Positions 32,950 through 40,991 of a stretch of DNA of 57,463 nucleotides are shown here, in pieces. Both the position numbers and the translations under genes were made by a program. Positions within the stretch are counted from its first letter, which is position 1; each line of letters opens with the position of its first letter. This stretch comes from Streptomyces sp. ISL-43 (GTDB taxonomy: Bacteria > Actinomycetota > Actinomycetes > Streptomycetales > Streptomycetaceae): assembly GCF_018614195.1 (NCBI RefSeq), contig NZ_JAGGOT010000026.1, forward strand, positions 1-57,463, read 5' to 3'. The notes under the pieces were generated by a model, which saw nothing but the letters and a program-made list of their open reading frames with translations, ran no database searches and was not told the DNA's origin.

Positions 32950-33156
32950 CTAGCCGGCGGCGAGCTTGACCATGTCCGCCTGCGGACCCTTCTGGCCCTG
33001 CGAGATCTCGAACTCGACCCGCTGACCCTCTTCAAGGGTGCGGTACCCGTCCATCTGGATGGCGCTGTAGTGGACGAACACATCCGCACCACCGTCGACC
33101 GCGATGAAGCCGTAGCCCTTCTCCGCGTTGAACCACTTGACGGTGCCCTGAGCCAT
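32950..33156 (-). CDS. Cold-shock protein (CspA family)
   Basis: A 68-residue single cold-shock domain that binds single-stranded RNA and DNA. It opens [23 protein letters not shown] with both RNA-binding motifs (KGYGFI and DVFVHYSAI), and ends [19 protein letters not shown]. It is one of several Csp paralogues expected in Streptomyces. Its leader is long, probably over 200 nt, with a stable stem, as is usual for csp messages that are controlled by RNA folding. Confidence 0.95.
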   Translation of the reverse strand: MAQGTVKWFNAEKGYGFIAVDGGADVFVHYSAIQMDGYRTLEEGQRVEFEISQGQKGPQADMVKLAAG

Positions 33157-33420
33157 GCCTAACTCCCCTATTACTGGCCCTTGCGCAGGACCGCACTTCG
33201 CGGTCCCGGGTCAGAACTTGCGCCGGAACGCCTCGACCGGGGCTGAATGTATCTGCACCGCTGCTGTCTGCAACAGGTCATTCCGACGAGAATTCTGGAC
33301 ATGGCAAAAGATTGAAATAGGGTGAAAACCAGGAATATTCCAGGGCAACTCGGGCCGGACAAACCACGCCAACGGCCCATACCGCACTTGCATGTTGACT
33401 CAATGTCAACCCTCACGCGA
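33157..33420 (-). promoter_or_regulatory. Long leader and promoter region of the cold-shock gene
   Basis: Reading leftward, TTGACA at 33404-33409 is a good -35. It lies in the inverted repeat gttgac-tcaat-gtcaac (33394-33410). Next is an unusually AT-rich stretch (33290-33350), then a stem ggaccgc/gcggtcc (33188-33206) about 30 nt before the start. No gene is supported here. It is typical of a cold-shock leader. Confidence 0.55.
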
Positions 33421-33488
33421 CCCGCTCATATGCGGCGGGCAAGTACAGCGGAGGGGACTTCCCCAACTCTACCGCGCCCAACCAAGCA

Positions 33489-33526
33489 GAATTGCCCCCT
33501 CCGTTTATTACCGGAGGGGGCAATTC
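33489..33526 (-). terminator. Terminator of the thrC-cysO operon
   Basis: A perfect 15-bp stem (gaattgccccctccg with its complement) and 8-nt loop tttattac lie 60 bases past the cysO stop. Confidence 0.9.
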
Positions 33527-33585
33527 AGCGTTCCGGGTGCCGGCGGCCGCGTATCGGCGGCCGCTTGCCCGTCAGCAGCAGCGGG

Positions 33586-33864
33586 TCAGCAGCCGCCCGC
33601 GACGGCGGGAATGATCGAGACGCCCGCGCCGTCCGGGGTGGACGCCTGCAGCCCGCCCTCGAAGCGCACGTCGTCGTCGTTGACGTAGACGTTCACGAAG
33701 CGGCGCAGCTTGCCCTGGTCGTCCAGGACGCGCGCGGCGATGCCCGGGTGGCTCTTCTCCAGGGACTCGATGACCTCGGCGAGGGTCGCGCCCTCGGCGG
33801 AGACCTCGGCCTGGCCGCCGGTGTAGGTGCGCAGGATGGTGGGGATGCGGACGTTGACGCTCAT
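33586..33864 (-). CDS. cysO: Ubiquitin-like sulfur carrier CysO with C-terminal Cys
   Basis: A 92-residue MoaD/ThiS-fold protein. It opens MSVNVRIPTILRTYTGGQAEVSAEG, contains LRRFVNVYVNDDDVRFEGGLQ and ends VSIIPAVAGGC. This follows the M. tuberculosis CysO sequence that I recall, which ends in AVAGG. The Gly-Gly end is turned into a thiocarboxylate and feeds sulfur to CysM for cysteine synthesis. Here one extra Cys codon (TGC, 33589-33591) follows the Gly-Gly, so the primary product equals the CysO-Cys adduct and must be trimmed, as by the Mec protease, before first use. It lies 34 bases after thrC in one operon. Confidence 0.85.
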   Translation of the reverse strand: MSVNVRIPTILRTYTGGQAEVSAEGATLAEVIESLEKSHPGIAARVLDDQGKLRRFVNVYVNDDDVRFEGGLQASTPDGAGVSIIPAVAGGC

Positions 33865-33898
33865 GGCGCTACTGCCTTTCCGGGTGCAGGGAGAGAGA

Positions 33899-35218
33899 TC
33901 AGACCAGGCCGGCGGCGCGGAACGCGTCCAGGCTCGGACGGATGGTGGCGGTCTGGCCGCTGTCGGCGGCCACCGCCTCCAGGGTCTTGAGGCCGTCACC
34001 GGTATTGAGGATCACGGTGGTCAGCGAGGGGTCGAGCTGCCCGTTCTCGATGAGCTTCTTCGTCACGCCGACGGTCACGCCGCCCGCGGTCTCGGCGAAG
34101 ATGCCCTCGGTCTGCGCGAGGATCTTGATGGCCTCGACGACCTGCTCGTCGTTGACGTCCTCGACGAAGCCGCCGGTGCGGCGCGCGATGTCCAGGACGT
34201 ACGGGCCGTCCGCCGGGTTGCCGATGGCCAGCGACTTGGCGATGGTGTTCGGCTTCTGCGGGCGGACCACCTCGTGACCGGCCTTGAAGGCGGTGGAGAC
34301 GGGCGAGCAGCCCTCGGCCTGGGCACCGAAGATCTTGTACGGCTTGTCCTCGACGAGGCCGAGCTTGATCAGCTCCTGCAGGCCCTTGTCGATCTTCGTC
34401 AGCTGGGAGCCGGACGCGATCGGGATGACGATCTGGTCGGGCAGCTGCCAGCCGAGCTGCTCGCAGATCTCGTACGCCAGGGTCTTGGAGCCCTCGCCGT
34501 AGTACGGGCGCAGGTTGACGTTGACGAAGCCCCAGCCCTCGCCCAGCGGGTCGCCGATGAGCTCGGAGCAGAAGCGGTTGACGTCGTCGTAGTTGCCCTC
34601 GATGCCGACCAGGTCGCCACCGTAGACACCGGCCATGACGACCTTGCCCTGCTCAAGGTCGTGCGGGATGAACACGCAGGAGCGGAAGCCGGCCCGCGCG
34701 GCCGCGGCGCCGACGGCGCCGGCCAGGTTGCCGGTGGAAGAGCAGGACAGGGTGGTGAAGCCGAAGGCGCGGGCGGCCTCGACGGCAATGGCCACGACGC
34801 GGTCCTTGAAGGAGTGCGTCGGGTTGCCCGAGTCGTCCTTGACGTACAGCTTGCCGGTGACGCCGAGCTCCTTGGCCAGGTTGGCCGCGTCCACGAGCTT
34901 GGTGAAGCCCGGGTTCAGGCTCGGCTTGGAGGCCACGTCCGCCGGGACGGGCAGCAGCGGCGCGTAACGCCAGATGTTGTTCGGGCCGGCCTCGATCGCG
35001 GCGCGCAGCGCCTCCGGGTCGCCGAGGGGCAGGTCGTACGAGACTTCGAGCGGGCCGAAGCACTCGGCGCAGGCGAAGATCGGGCCGAGTTCGAAGCGGG
35101 TGCCGCACTCACGACAGGAAAGGCCGGTGGCGGGACCGAGATCGACAGAGGCGCCAACGGTGCCGATTTCAACGACGGCAACGGTTTCGGCAGAGGTTGC
35201 GACAGACTGTGCAGCCAT
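33899..35218 (-). CDS. thrC: Threonine synthase
   Basis: A 439-residue PLP enzyme that converts O-phosphohomoserine to threonine. An N-terminal zinc-ribbon-like part is present (LSCRECGTRFELGPIFACAECFGPLE), followed by the fold II core with KDDSGNPTHSFKDRVVAIAV (Lys of SFKD binds PLP), SCSSTGNLAGAVGAAAARAG (phosphate loop) and IASGSQLTKIDKGL. The chosen ATG at 35218 follows the agga-aaaggg purine run. In-frame codons upstream overlap the riboswitch. It is cotranscribed with cysO behind a SAM-I riboswitch. Confidence 0.95.
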   Translation of the reverse strand: MAAQSVATSAETVAVVEIGTVGASVDLGPATGLSCRECGTRFELGPIFACAECFGPLEVSYDLPLGDPEALRAAIEAGPNNIWRYAPLLPVPADVASKPSLNPGFTKLVDAANLAKELGVTGKLYVKDDSGNPTHSFKDRVVAIAVEAARAFGFTTLSCSSTGNLAGAVGAAAARAGFRSCVFIPHDLEQGKVVMAGVYGGDLVGIEGNYDDVNRFCSELIGDPLGEGWGFVNVNLRPYYGEGSKTLAYEICEQLGWQLPDQIVIPIASGSQLTKIDKGLQELIKLGLVEDKPYKIFGAQAEGCSPVSTAFKAGHEVVRPQKPNTIAKSLAIGNPADGPYVLDIARRTGGFVEDVNDEQVVEAIKILAQTEGIFAETAGGVTVGVTKKLIENGQLDPSLTTVILNTGDGLKTLEAVAADSGQTATIRPSLDAFRAAGLV

Positions 35219-35237
35219 GATGGCGAGGCCCTTTCTC

Positions 35238-35393
35238 CTCATCTTCCCCATGGCGCACTTCGCCATGAGACGGAATTGGCACCTTCCCTAGCCGGGGACC
35301 TCGCTGACGTCGCTGATGTACGCGATCGCGAGAACCGACTGGAGGGTTGCCGGGGCTTCAACGGGCCGTGTCCCTCTGCCCCTCTGGATGAGC
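35238..35393 (-). ncRNA. SAM-I (S-box) riboswitch upstream of thrC-cysO
   Basis: Reading leftward from 35393 the S-box landmarks appear in order: CTCATC, cAGAGGGGcaGAGGGAc, cGGCCCGTTGAAGCCCCGG, CAACC, a variable stem, then gGTGCCAATTCC, a stem catggcg/cgccatg, and GATGAG (35238-35243), which closes P1 with the first CTCATC. The 3' strand of P1 runs straight into the purine run aggagaaaggg before the thrC ATG, so ligand binding would hide the ribosome site. No terminator stem with a U-run is seen, in line with translational control. Confidence 0.9.
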
Positions 35394-35580
35394 GGTATGG
35401 CACCGGGCAACGCGCTCTTTGGCGCACCCGGGCGTTTGTACGCGGGGACCCCCGGCATGCGGTGGACCTTCGCGTTGTTCAAGACTGTAACCGAAGGCCC
35501 GGGTGGTTGAGACAGCCGTCCGAACCGCGAGATGGATCACAATTCGGTCCAAAACATGGATGAACCAGGGAGTGCTGAAG

Positions 35581-36597
35581 GTGCTGGAAGAGGTGGAGCG
35601 ATGGCTGGCGGACCGCTCCTGGTCCGCAGCCGACCGACCGCTCGACCAGCTGCTCTCCGCCAAGCGGGCAGCGGGGACCACGGTGAGCGTGGTGTTGCCG
35701 GCGCTCGACGAGGAGGCGACGGTCGGCGACATCGTCGAGGTGATCCGACGCGATCTGATCGACGGACTGCCGGTCCCCTTGGTGGACGAACTGGTCGTGA
35801 TCGACTCGGGCTCCACCGACCGTACGGCGGAATTCGCGGCGAAGGCCGGCGCCCGGGTGGTGCACCGCGACGACATCCTGCCGCGGATCCCCGCGCTGCC
35901 CGGCAAGGGCGAGGTGCTGTGGCGCTCGCTGCTGGCGACCACCGGTGACATCGTCTGCTTCGTCGACGCCGATCTGCGCGACTTCTCGGCCACCTTCGTC
36001 TCCGGGATCGTCGGCCCGCTGCTGACCGATCCGGACATCCAATTCGTCAAGGCGATGTACGACCGCCCGCTCGTCGCGGAATTCGACGGGGAATTCGACG
36101 GGCTCGGGCCGGGCACCGGGTTCAATGGGCTCGCCTCCGGCAAGACCCACGGCCAGGGCGGCCGCGTCACGGAGCTGGTGGCCCGCCCCCTGCTCAATCT
36201 GCACTGGCCCCGGCTGGCCGGCTTCGTCCAGCCGCTGGGCGGCGAGTACGCCGTCCGCCGCGAGCTGCTGGAGCGGCTGCCGTTCCCCGTCGGCTACGGC
36301 GTCGAGCTGGGCCTGCTGGTGGACGCGCTGCACACGGTCGGGCTGGACGCGCTGGCCCAGGTGGACGTGGGCGTTCGGCTGCACCGCCACCAGGACGGTC
36401 AGGCGCTGGGGCGGATGGCCGCGGCGATCTACCGCACGGCGCTGGTACGGCTCGCGCGCGGGCACCTCGTACGGCCGGAGCTGACGCAGTTCGAGCGCGG
36501 CCCCGACGGCTTCGTCCCGCACACCCATGCCGTGGACACCGAGGAGCGGCCGCCGATGCGGGACGTCGAGGAGTACGCGCGGCGTCGCGTGGCGTGA
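35581..36597 (+). CDS. gpgS: Glucosyl-3-phosphoglycerate synthase (GT81)
   Basis: A 338-residue GT-A glycosyltransferase that joins glucose from UDP-glucose to 3-phosphoglycerate, the first step to glucosylglycerate and methylglucose lipopolysaccharide. Motifs are VVLPALDEEATVGDIVEVI, VVIDSGSTDRTAEFA, the metal site CFVDADLRDF (DxD), GKGEVLWRSL, PLGGEYAVRRELLERLPFPVGYGVELGLLVD and LHRHQD. The GTG at 35581 was chosen for its agggag site 8 nt upstream. An ATG seven codons earlier is possible. It lies before otsA and otsB, so this is a compatible-solute neighbourhood. It is divergent from thrC. Confidence 0.92.
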   Translation: MLEEVERWLADRSWSAADRPLDQLLSAKRAAGTTVSVVLPALDEEATVGDIVEVIRRDLIDGLPVPLVDELVVIDSGSTDRTAEFAAKAGARVVHRDDILPRIPALPGKGEVLWRSLLATTGDIVCFVDADLRDFSATFVSGIVGPLLTDPDIQFVKAMYDRPLVAEFDGEFDGLGPGTGFNGLASGKTHGQGGRVTELVARPLLNLHWPRLAGFVQPLGGEYAVRRELLERLPFPVGYGVELGLLVDALHTVGLDALAQVDVGVRLHRHQDGQALGRMAAAIYRTALVRLARGHLVRPELTQFERGPDGFVPHTHAVDTEERPPMRDVEEYARRRVA

Positions 36598-36686
36598 CCG
36601 GAACCTCCGGCAGGCCGGTTCACCGGGCAATGGGCGCCGTGGTCTTTGTCTCGGTCCGGCGCGGGCGCACTCGTGGGCACTTACGT

Positions 36687-36713
36687 TTGACCGGACGCGG
36701 GGCGGGCTAGGTT
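36687..36713 (+). promoter_or_regulatory. Promoter of otsA
   Basis: TTGACC at 36687 and TAGGTT at 36708-36713 are separated by 15 bp. TAGGTT lies 6 nt before the ATG and no ribosome site is present, so the otsA mRNA is likely leaderless. Confidence 0.55.
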
Positions 36714-36719
36714 CGCCGC

Positions 36720-38075
36720 ATGGCTTCCCAGGTGCTCGTCGCCGCGAACCGCGGCCCGCTCTCGTACGCCCTCGCCGAAGACGGCACGCTCAGTGCCCGC
36801 CGCGGCGGGGGCGGCCTCGTCTCCGGCCTCTCCGCGGCCCTCGCGGAGCAGCCGGATGCGCTGTGGATCTGCGCGGCGCTGTCGGGCGCGGACCGGGAGG
36901 CGGTACGGCGGGGCGTGGCCGAGCCGGGCGTGCGGATGCTGGACATCGACCCGGCGGTCTACGACGACGCGTACAACGGCATCGCGAACTCGGTGCTGTG
37001 GTTCCTGCACCACCACCTGTACGACATCCCGCGCGAGCCGGTCTTCGACGCGGAGTTCCGGCGGCGCTGGGCCTCGTACGTGACGTACAACGGGGCGTTC
37101 GCCGAGGCCCTGGCCGAGGAGGCCGCGCAGGGCGCCTGCGTCCTGGTCCAGGACTACCACCTGGCGCTGGTCCCGGGCCTGCTGCGGGACCTGCGCCCGG
37201 ACCTGCGGATCGGCCACTTCACGCACACCCCGTGGGCGTCCCCCGACTTCCTGCGCATGCTCCCGGACGACATCCGCGGCCAGCTGCTGTGGGGGATGCT
37301 CGGGGCGGACCAGGTGGGTTTCCACACGGGAGAGTGGGCGCGGGAGTTCACGGCCTCGGCGGAGCCGGGGGCGCCGGTGGCGGTGTTCCCGCTGGGCGTG
37401 GACGGGGACGAGCTGCGGGCGCTGGCGCACCGGCCGGAGGTGGACGGGAAGCTGGCGCGGCTGCGGGAGCAGACCCGCGGCCTGAAGACCATCGTGCGCG
37501 TGGACCGCACGGAGCTGTCGAAGAACATCCTGCGCGGCCTGCTGGCCTACCGGGAGCTGCTGACGGTCCACCCCGAATGGCGCGGCCGGGTCGTCCACCT
37601 GGCCTCGGCGTATCCGTCCCGGCAGGACCTGGAGGCGTACCGCGCGTACACCCGGTCGGTGGAGGAGCTCGCGGCCTCGGTCAACGAGGAGTTCGGCACC
37701 GCGGACTGGCAGCCGGTGGTGGTCTCCGTCGAGGACGACTTCGCGCGCTCACTGGCCGTGTACCGGATGGCGGACGTGGCACTGGTCAACCCGGTGCGGG
37801 ACGGCATGAACCTGGTGGCGAAGGAGATCCCCGTGGTGTCGGACGCGGGGTGCGTGCTGGTGCTGTCGACGGGGGCGGGGGCGTACGGGGAACTCCGCGA
37901 GGACGCGCTGACGGTGAACCCGTACGACGTGACGCAGACGGCGGAGGCCCTGCACACGGCGCTGTCCATGCCGGCCGCCGAGCGCGCGGACCGCACGAAG
38001 CGCCTGGCCGCGGCCGCGACGTCCCTCCCCCCGGCACAATGGCTCACCGCCCAACTGGACGCCTTGCGGGGCTAG
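36720..38075 (+). CDS. otsA: Trehalose-6-phosphate synthase
   Basis: A 451-residue GT20 enzyme that makes trehalose 6-phosphate from a nucleotide-glucose and glucose 6-phosphate. Family points are VLVAANRGPLSYAL and GGLVSGL at the N-terminus (sugar-phosphate binding), YNGIANSVLWFLHHHLYD, VLVQDYHLALVPGLLRDLRPDLRIGHFTHTPWASPDFLRMLP, VFPLGVD, RVDRTELSKNILRGL and NPVRDGMNLVAKE in the C-terminal domain. The length is normal. It starts at ATG directly after a -10 box (leaderless). The paired phosphatase OtsB follows on the opposite strand, across a repeat. Confidence 0.96.
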   Translation: MASQVLVAANRGPLSYALAEDGTLSARRGGGGLVSGLSAALAEQPDALWICAALSGADREAVRRGVAEPGVRMLDIDPAVYDDAYNGIANSVLWFLHHHLYDIPREPVFDAEFRRRWASYVTYNGAFAEALAEEAAQGACVLVQDYHLALVPGLLRDLRPDLRIGHFTHTPWASPDFLRMLPDDIRGQLLWGMLGADQVGFHTGEWAREFTASAEPGAPVAVFPLGVDGDELRALAHRPEVDGKLARLREQTRGLKTIVRVDRTELSKNILRGLLAYRELLTVHPEWRGRVVHLASAYPSRQDLEAYRAYTRSVEELAASVNEEFGTADWQPVVVSVEDDFARSLAVYRMADVALVNPVRDGMNLVAKEIPVVSDAGCVLVLSTGAGAYGELREDALTVNPYDVTQTAEALHTALSMPAAERADRTKRLAAAATSLPPAQWLTAQLDALRG

Positions 38076-38080
38076 GCCCT

Positions 38081-38133
38081 GGTCTGGGCGGAGCCCAGGG
38101 AGCGGTGGAAGGGTGGGGAGGGGCCGGCCCCGC
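38081..38133 (+). repeat. Dispersed intergenic repeat, copy 2
   Basis: ggtctgggcggagcccaggg followed by agcggtggaagggtggggag and gggccggccccgc. It differs by few bases from copies 1 and 3. It sits between the convergent otsA and otsB genes and contains a small stem (ctgggc/gcccag) that could terminate transcription. Confidence 0.8.
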
Positions 38134-38177
38134 AGGGCAGCCACCCGCACCCACCCGCGTCCGCCGGACGGGCCGGG

Positions 38178-39038
38178 TCAAGAAGACGGGTCACCGGCGA
38201 TCGCCGCGGCCAGGGCGGCCAGGAAGGCCACGACCTCGCCCGGGCCGGACAGGGTCAGGTCCGCGCGTGCGGCGAGTTCCGGGACCTCCGCGGAGCCGCT
38301 GCACACCAGCAGCCCCGGCATCCCGTCCGCCCGCAGCTTCTCCACCGCCGAGTACGCCGCGAGGTCACCCAGGTCGTCCCCCGCGTACAGCACGGACGTC
38401 GCCCCCACCTCCGCGAGGTACTCGCTCAGCGCGACTCCCTTGTCCATCCCCGGCGGCCTCAGCTCCAGGACCGCCCGGCCCGGCTCGACCATCAGGCCGT
38501 GGCGGGCCGCCAGCCCCGCCAGCGGCTCGCGCAGGGCCGCGAAGGCCGCCGCGGGGTCCTCCGCCCGGCGGGTGTGCACCGCCAGCGCCCGGCCCTTCTC
38601 CTCGATCCAGGTACCGCGCCACGCGCCGATGGCGTCCAGGAACCCCGGGAGCTCGGCCCGTACCGCCGCGACCCCGGGATGTTCGGCCGGGGCGTGCACG
38701 ATGCCGCTCACGGCGTCCCAGCGCTCGGCTCCGTAGTGGCCGAGGACCACGAGGTGCTCCAGGCCGGGGACCCCGGCGAAGCCCCCGTAGCGGACGGCGA
38801 CCCCCGCCGGCCGGCCGGTGACGACCGCGACCGATTTCACTTCGGGGGCGAGCGCGGAGAGCGCGGCGACGGCTCCGGGGTGGGCCCGGGCCTGGTCGGG
38901 GTCGGGGACGATGTCGGCGAGGGTGCCGTCGAAGTCGAGGGCGACGACGGAGCGGTGCGGTGCGTGCAGGAGGGCTTGGAGTCCCTCGCGTCCGGCGGCG
39001 GTGACGGGCATCGGCAGATCGTGCGGATGGCTCCCCAT
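38178..39038 (-). CDS. otsB: Trehalose-6-phosphate phosphatase
   Basis: A 286-residue HAD-type phosphatase that releases trehalose. Motif I is VALDFDGTLADIV (Asp nucleophile), motif II VVTGRPAG, motif III K in GMDKGVALSEYL, and motif IV YAGDDLGDLAAYSAV. EEKGRALAVHTRRAED and a HYGAERWD segment are OtsB cap signatures. TAGGGT lies 7 nt before the ATG and no ribosome site is seen. Together with OtsA it completes trehalose synthesis. The DUF3263 gene is 53 bases upstream on the same strand. Confidence 0.94.
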   Translation of the reverse strand: MGSHPHDLPMPVTAAGREGLQALLHAPHRSVVALDFDGTLADIVPDPDQARAHPGAVAALSALAPEVKSVAVVTGRPAGVAVRYGGFAGVPGLEHLVVLGHYGAERWDAVSGIVHAPAEHPGVAAVRAELPGFLDAIGAWRGTWIEEKGRALAVHTRRAEDPAAAFAALREPLAGLAARHGLMVEPGRAVLELRPPGMDKGVALSEYLAEVGATSVLYAGDDLGDLAAYSAVEKLRADGMPGLLVCSGSAEVPELAARADLTLSGPGEVVAFLAALAAAIAGDPSS

Positions 39039-39091
39039 ACGCTCGACCCTAACGGCCCCGCCGGGCCACGGCTACGGCGCGCGGGAGACCG

Positions 39092-39340
39092 CTACCGCCG
39101 CGACCGCTGGGCTTCGCGGATGCGTCGCAGGCGGTTCACGGTGCCCGGCGCGTGCCGCAGCGCCCTCGGGTCGTCCATCAGCGCGTTGAGCAGCTGGTAG
39201 TAGCGGACCGGGGCCATCCCCAGCCCTTCCCGTATGGCCCGCTCCTTGGCGCCGGGACCAGGCCAGGTGCGGGCTTCGTAGGCGAGCACCGCCGCTTCGT
39301 CGGCGCTCAGCCCGGCCGGCGGCCGCCCCTCGTCCGTCAT
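39092..39340 (-). CDS. DUF3263 protein
   Basis: An 82-residue protein with the DUF3263 pattern LSADEAAVLAYEARTWPGPGAKERAIREGLGMAPVRYYQLLNALMDDPRALRHAPGTVNRLRRIREAQR. The middle looks like a helix-turn-helix, so DNA binding is plausible but not established. Actinobacteria usually carry it near otsB. TAATCT lies 6 nt before the ATG (leaderless). Confidence 0.92.
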   Translation of the reverse strand: MTDEGRPPAGLSADEAAVLAYEARTWPGPGAKERAIREGLGMAPVRYYQLLNALMDDPRALRHAPGTVNRLRRIREAQRSRR

Positions 39341-39421
39341 ACGGCCAGATTAACGCCGCCCACCGACAGCCGGCGCGGGCGCCACCGACCCCGCCGCGAC
39401 GGCCGGCGGTGGCGCCACCGC

Positions 39422-40738
39422 TCAGCGCGGGTCGTTCTTGCGCGCCGCCTCCGCTATGTCGCCGAGGACCTTGGCGGGCTGCCCGCCCGGCTGCACGCTC
39501 TTGCCGATGTTCTGCTTGACGTCCTCGCTCACGCCCGCCCAGGACTTCTTGCCCACCGGGTACAGCCGCGCGTTGGGCAGCGCCTGCAGGAAGGTCTTCA
39601 GCTGCGTGGACGAGGCCCCCGTGGCTGCCTCGGTCTCCCGGTAGCCGCTGGTGGTGACGGGGAGCAGGTCGTACTTGCCGGTGAAGGCCGTCACGTTGGC
39701 CGGCTGGTACAGGAAGTCCAGGAACTGCCCGGACTCCTTCTTGTGGCCGGTCTTGAAGGCCATGACCCAGTCGGCGACGCCCATCGTGGAGTGCTCGGTC
39801 CCGTCGGCGGTCGGCATGGGGGTCATGCCGTACTTCACGCCCTTGTCGGCGGCCTGCTTGAGCAGCGTGGGGTGTCCGTTGAGCATGCCGACCTCGCCGC
39901 GCGTGAAGGCGTCGAAGGCGGCCTGCCGGTCCAGCTTGGACGGCTCGACGGGGCCGGTCAGGCCCGGTGCGACGAGCTTGTCGCGCAGGTACTCGAAGGT
40001 CTTGACGTTGTCCGCGGAGTCGATCGAGTACGCCTCCTCGTTGTCGCTGTAGCCGCCGCCGCCCGCGAGCATCCACTGCATCGTCTCGGCCTGCGCCTCC
40101 TCGCGGCCCAGGGGCAGCGCGAACGGGGTCGGGACCCCGGCCGCCTTGAGCTTCTTGGCGGCCGCTTCCAGCTCCGCCCAGCTCTTGGGCTGCCAGGTGC
40201 CCTTGGCGTCCTTGGCGATGACCCCGGCGTCGGTGAGCAGCTTCTCGTTGTAGAACATCAGCCGGGTGCTGGCCACGAAGGGCATGCCGTACTGGACGCG
40301 CTTGACCTTGCCGGCGTCGGCGAGCGGCGCCAGGAAGTCGGCCTCGGTGTTGACGGAGAGCAGCTCGTCGGCGGAGTAGAGCTTGCCGTCGGCGGCGTAG
40401 TCGGCGTAGGCGCCGATCTGGGCGACGTCGGGGGCCTTGCCGTCCTTGACCATCGCGGCGACCTTGGCGTCGACCTCCGACCAGGAGTAGACGTCGACCT
40501 GGACCTTGATGCCGGGGTGGTCCTTCTCGAAGGCCGTGGCGAGGCCCTTCCAGTAGCTCTTCGAGGAGTTCTCGGGATTGTCCCCGTAATCGGCCGCCAC
40601 GACCCGCAGGGTGACCTCGTTGTTCCCGGTGACGGCCGACAGGGCTCCGCAGCCGGTCAGCGTCACGGTGGTCAGGCACAGTGCGACGCCGGACGCGGCG
40701 AGCTTCAGGTTCCGGGCCTGCACAGTTCGGGCCTTCAC
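39422..40738 (-). CDS. ABC-type sugar-binding lipoprotein
   Basis: A 438-residue extracellular solute-binding protein of the carbohydrate family. The GTG at 40738 gives a lipoprotein signal with lipobox LTGC (Cys30). The mature part has TLRVVAADYGDNPENSSKSYWKGLATAFEKDHPGIKVQVDVYSW, APDVAQIGAYADYA, LYSADELL and LMFYNEKLLTDAGV, then MQWMLAGGGGY. No permease genes adjoin it. A DasR-like box lies 41 bases upstream of its start, back to back with nagK, so N-acetylglucosamine or chito-oligosaccharides are the likely ligands (inference). Confidence 0.9.
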   Translation of the reverse strand: MKARTVQARNLKLAASGVALCLTTVTLTGCGALSAVTGNNEVTLRVVAADYGDNPENSSKSYWKGLATAFEKDHPGIKVQVDVYSWSEVDAKVAAMVKDGKAPDVAQIGAYADYAADGKLYSADELLSVNTEADFLAPLADAGKVKRVQYGMPFVASTRLMFYNEKLLTDAGVIAKDAKGTWQPKSWAELEAAAKKLKAAGVPTPFALPLGREEAQAETMQWMLAGGGGYSDNEEAYSIDSADNVKTFEYLRDKLVAPGLTGPVEPSKLDRQAAFDAFTRGEVGMLNGHPTLLKQAADKGVKYGMTPMPTADGTEHSTMGVADWVMAFKTGHKKESGQFLDFLYQPANVTAFTGKYDLLPVTTSGYRETEAATGASSTQLKTFLQALPNARLYPVGKKSWAGVSEDVKQNIGKSVQPGGQPAKVLGDIAEAARKNDPR

Positions 40739-40778
40739 AGTTCTCGTTCCACCCCAGGTTGTTCCGTACGATTCGAAT

Positions 40779-40794
40779 AAAGGTCTACACCACT
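40779..40794 (-). promoter_or_regulatory. DasR-like operator of the sugar-binding protein gene
   Basis: AAAGGTCTACACCACT matches 13 of 16 positions of the dre form ACTGGTCTAGACCACT, with the GGTCTA and ACCA cores. It lies 41 bases upstream of the start of the lipoprotein gene. Confidence 0.7.
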
Positions 40795-40947
40795 TTCGCG
40801 CCTCGTCAACATCCGCCCCCAAACGTCCACACGCCCTGCACGCGACCCCCCGCACACGTGCGCGCGAACCCCGCACACCCGCCCCGCCGCGGGCCCGCGG
40901 GCCGACCCGGGCCCCTGATTTGTATGGCCGCTCAACAATCCCTCCTC

Positions 40948-40963
40948 AGTGGACTAGACCTTT
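40948..40963 (+). promoter_or_regulatory. DasR-like operator of nagKA
   Basis: AGTGGACTAGACCTTT keeps the dre core (GG-CTAGACC) and lies 28 bases before the nagK start, where it would cover the -35 region and block the operon. Confidence 0.72.
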
Positions 40964-40991
40964 CCCCTCCGAGCACGCGAGACTGTCACCC

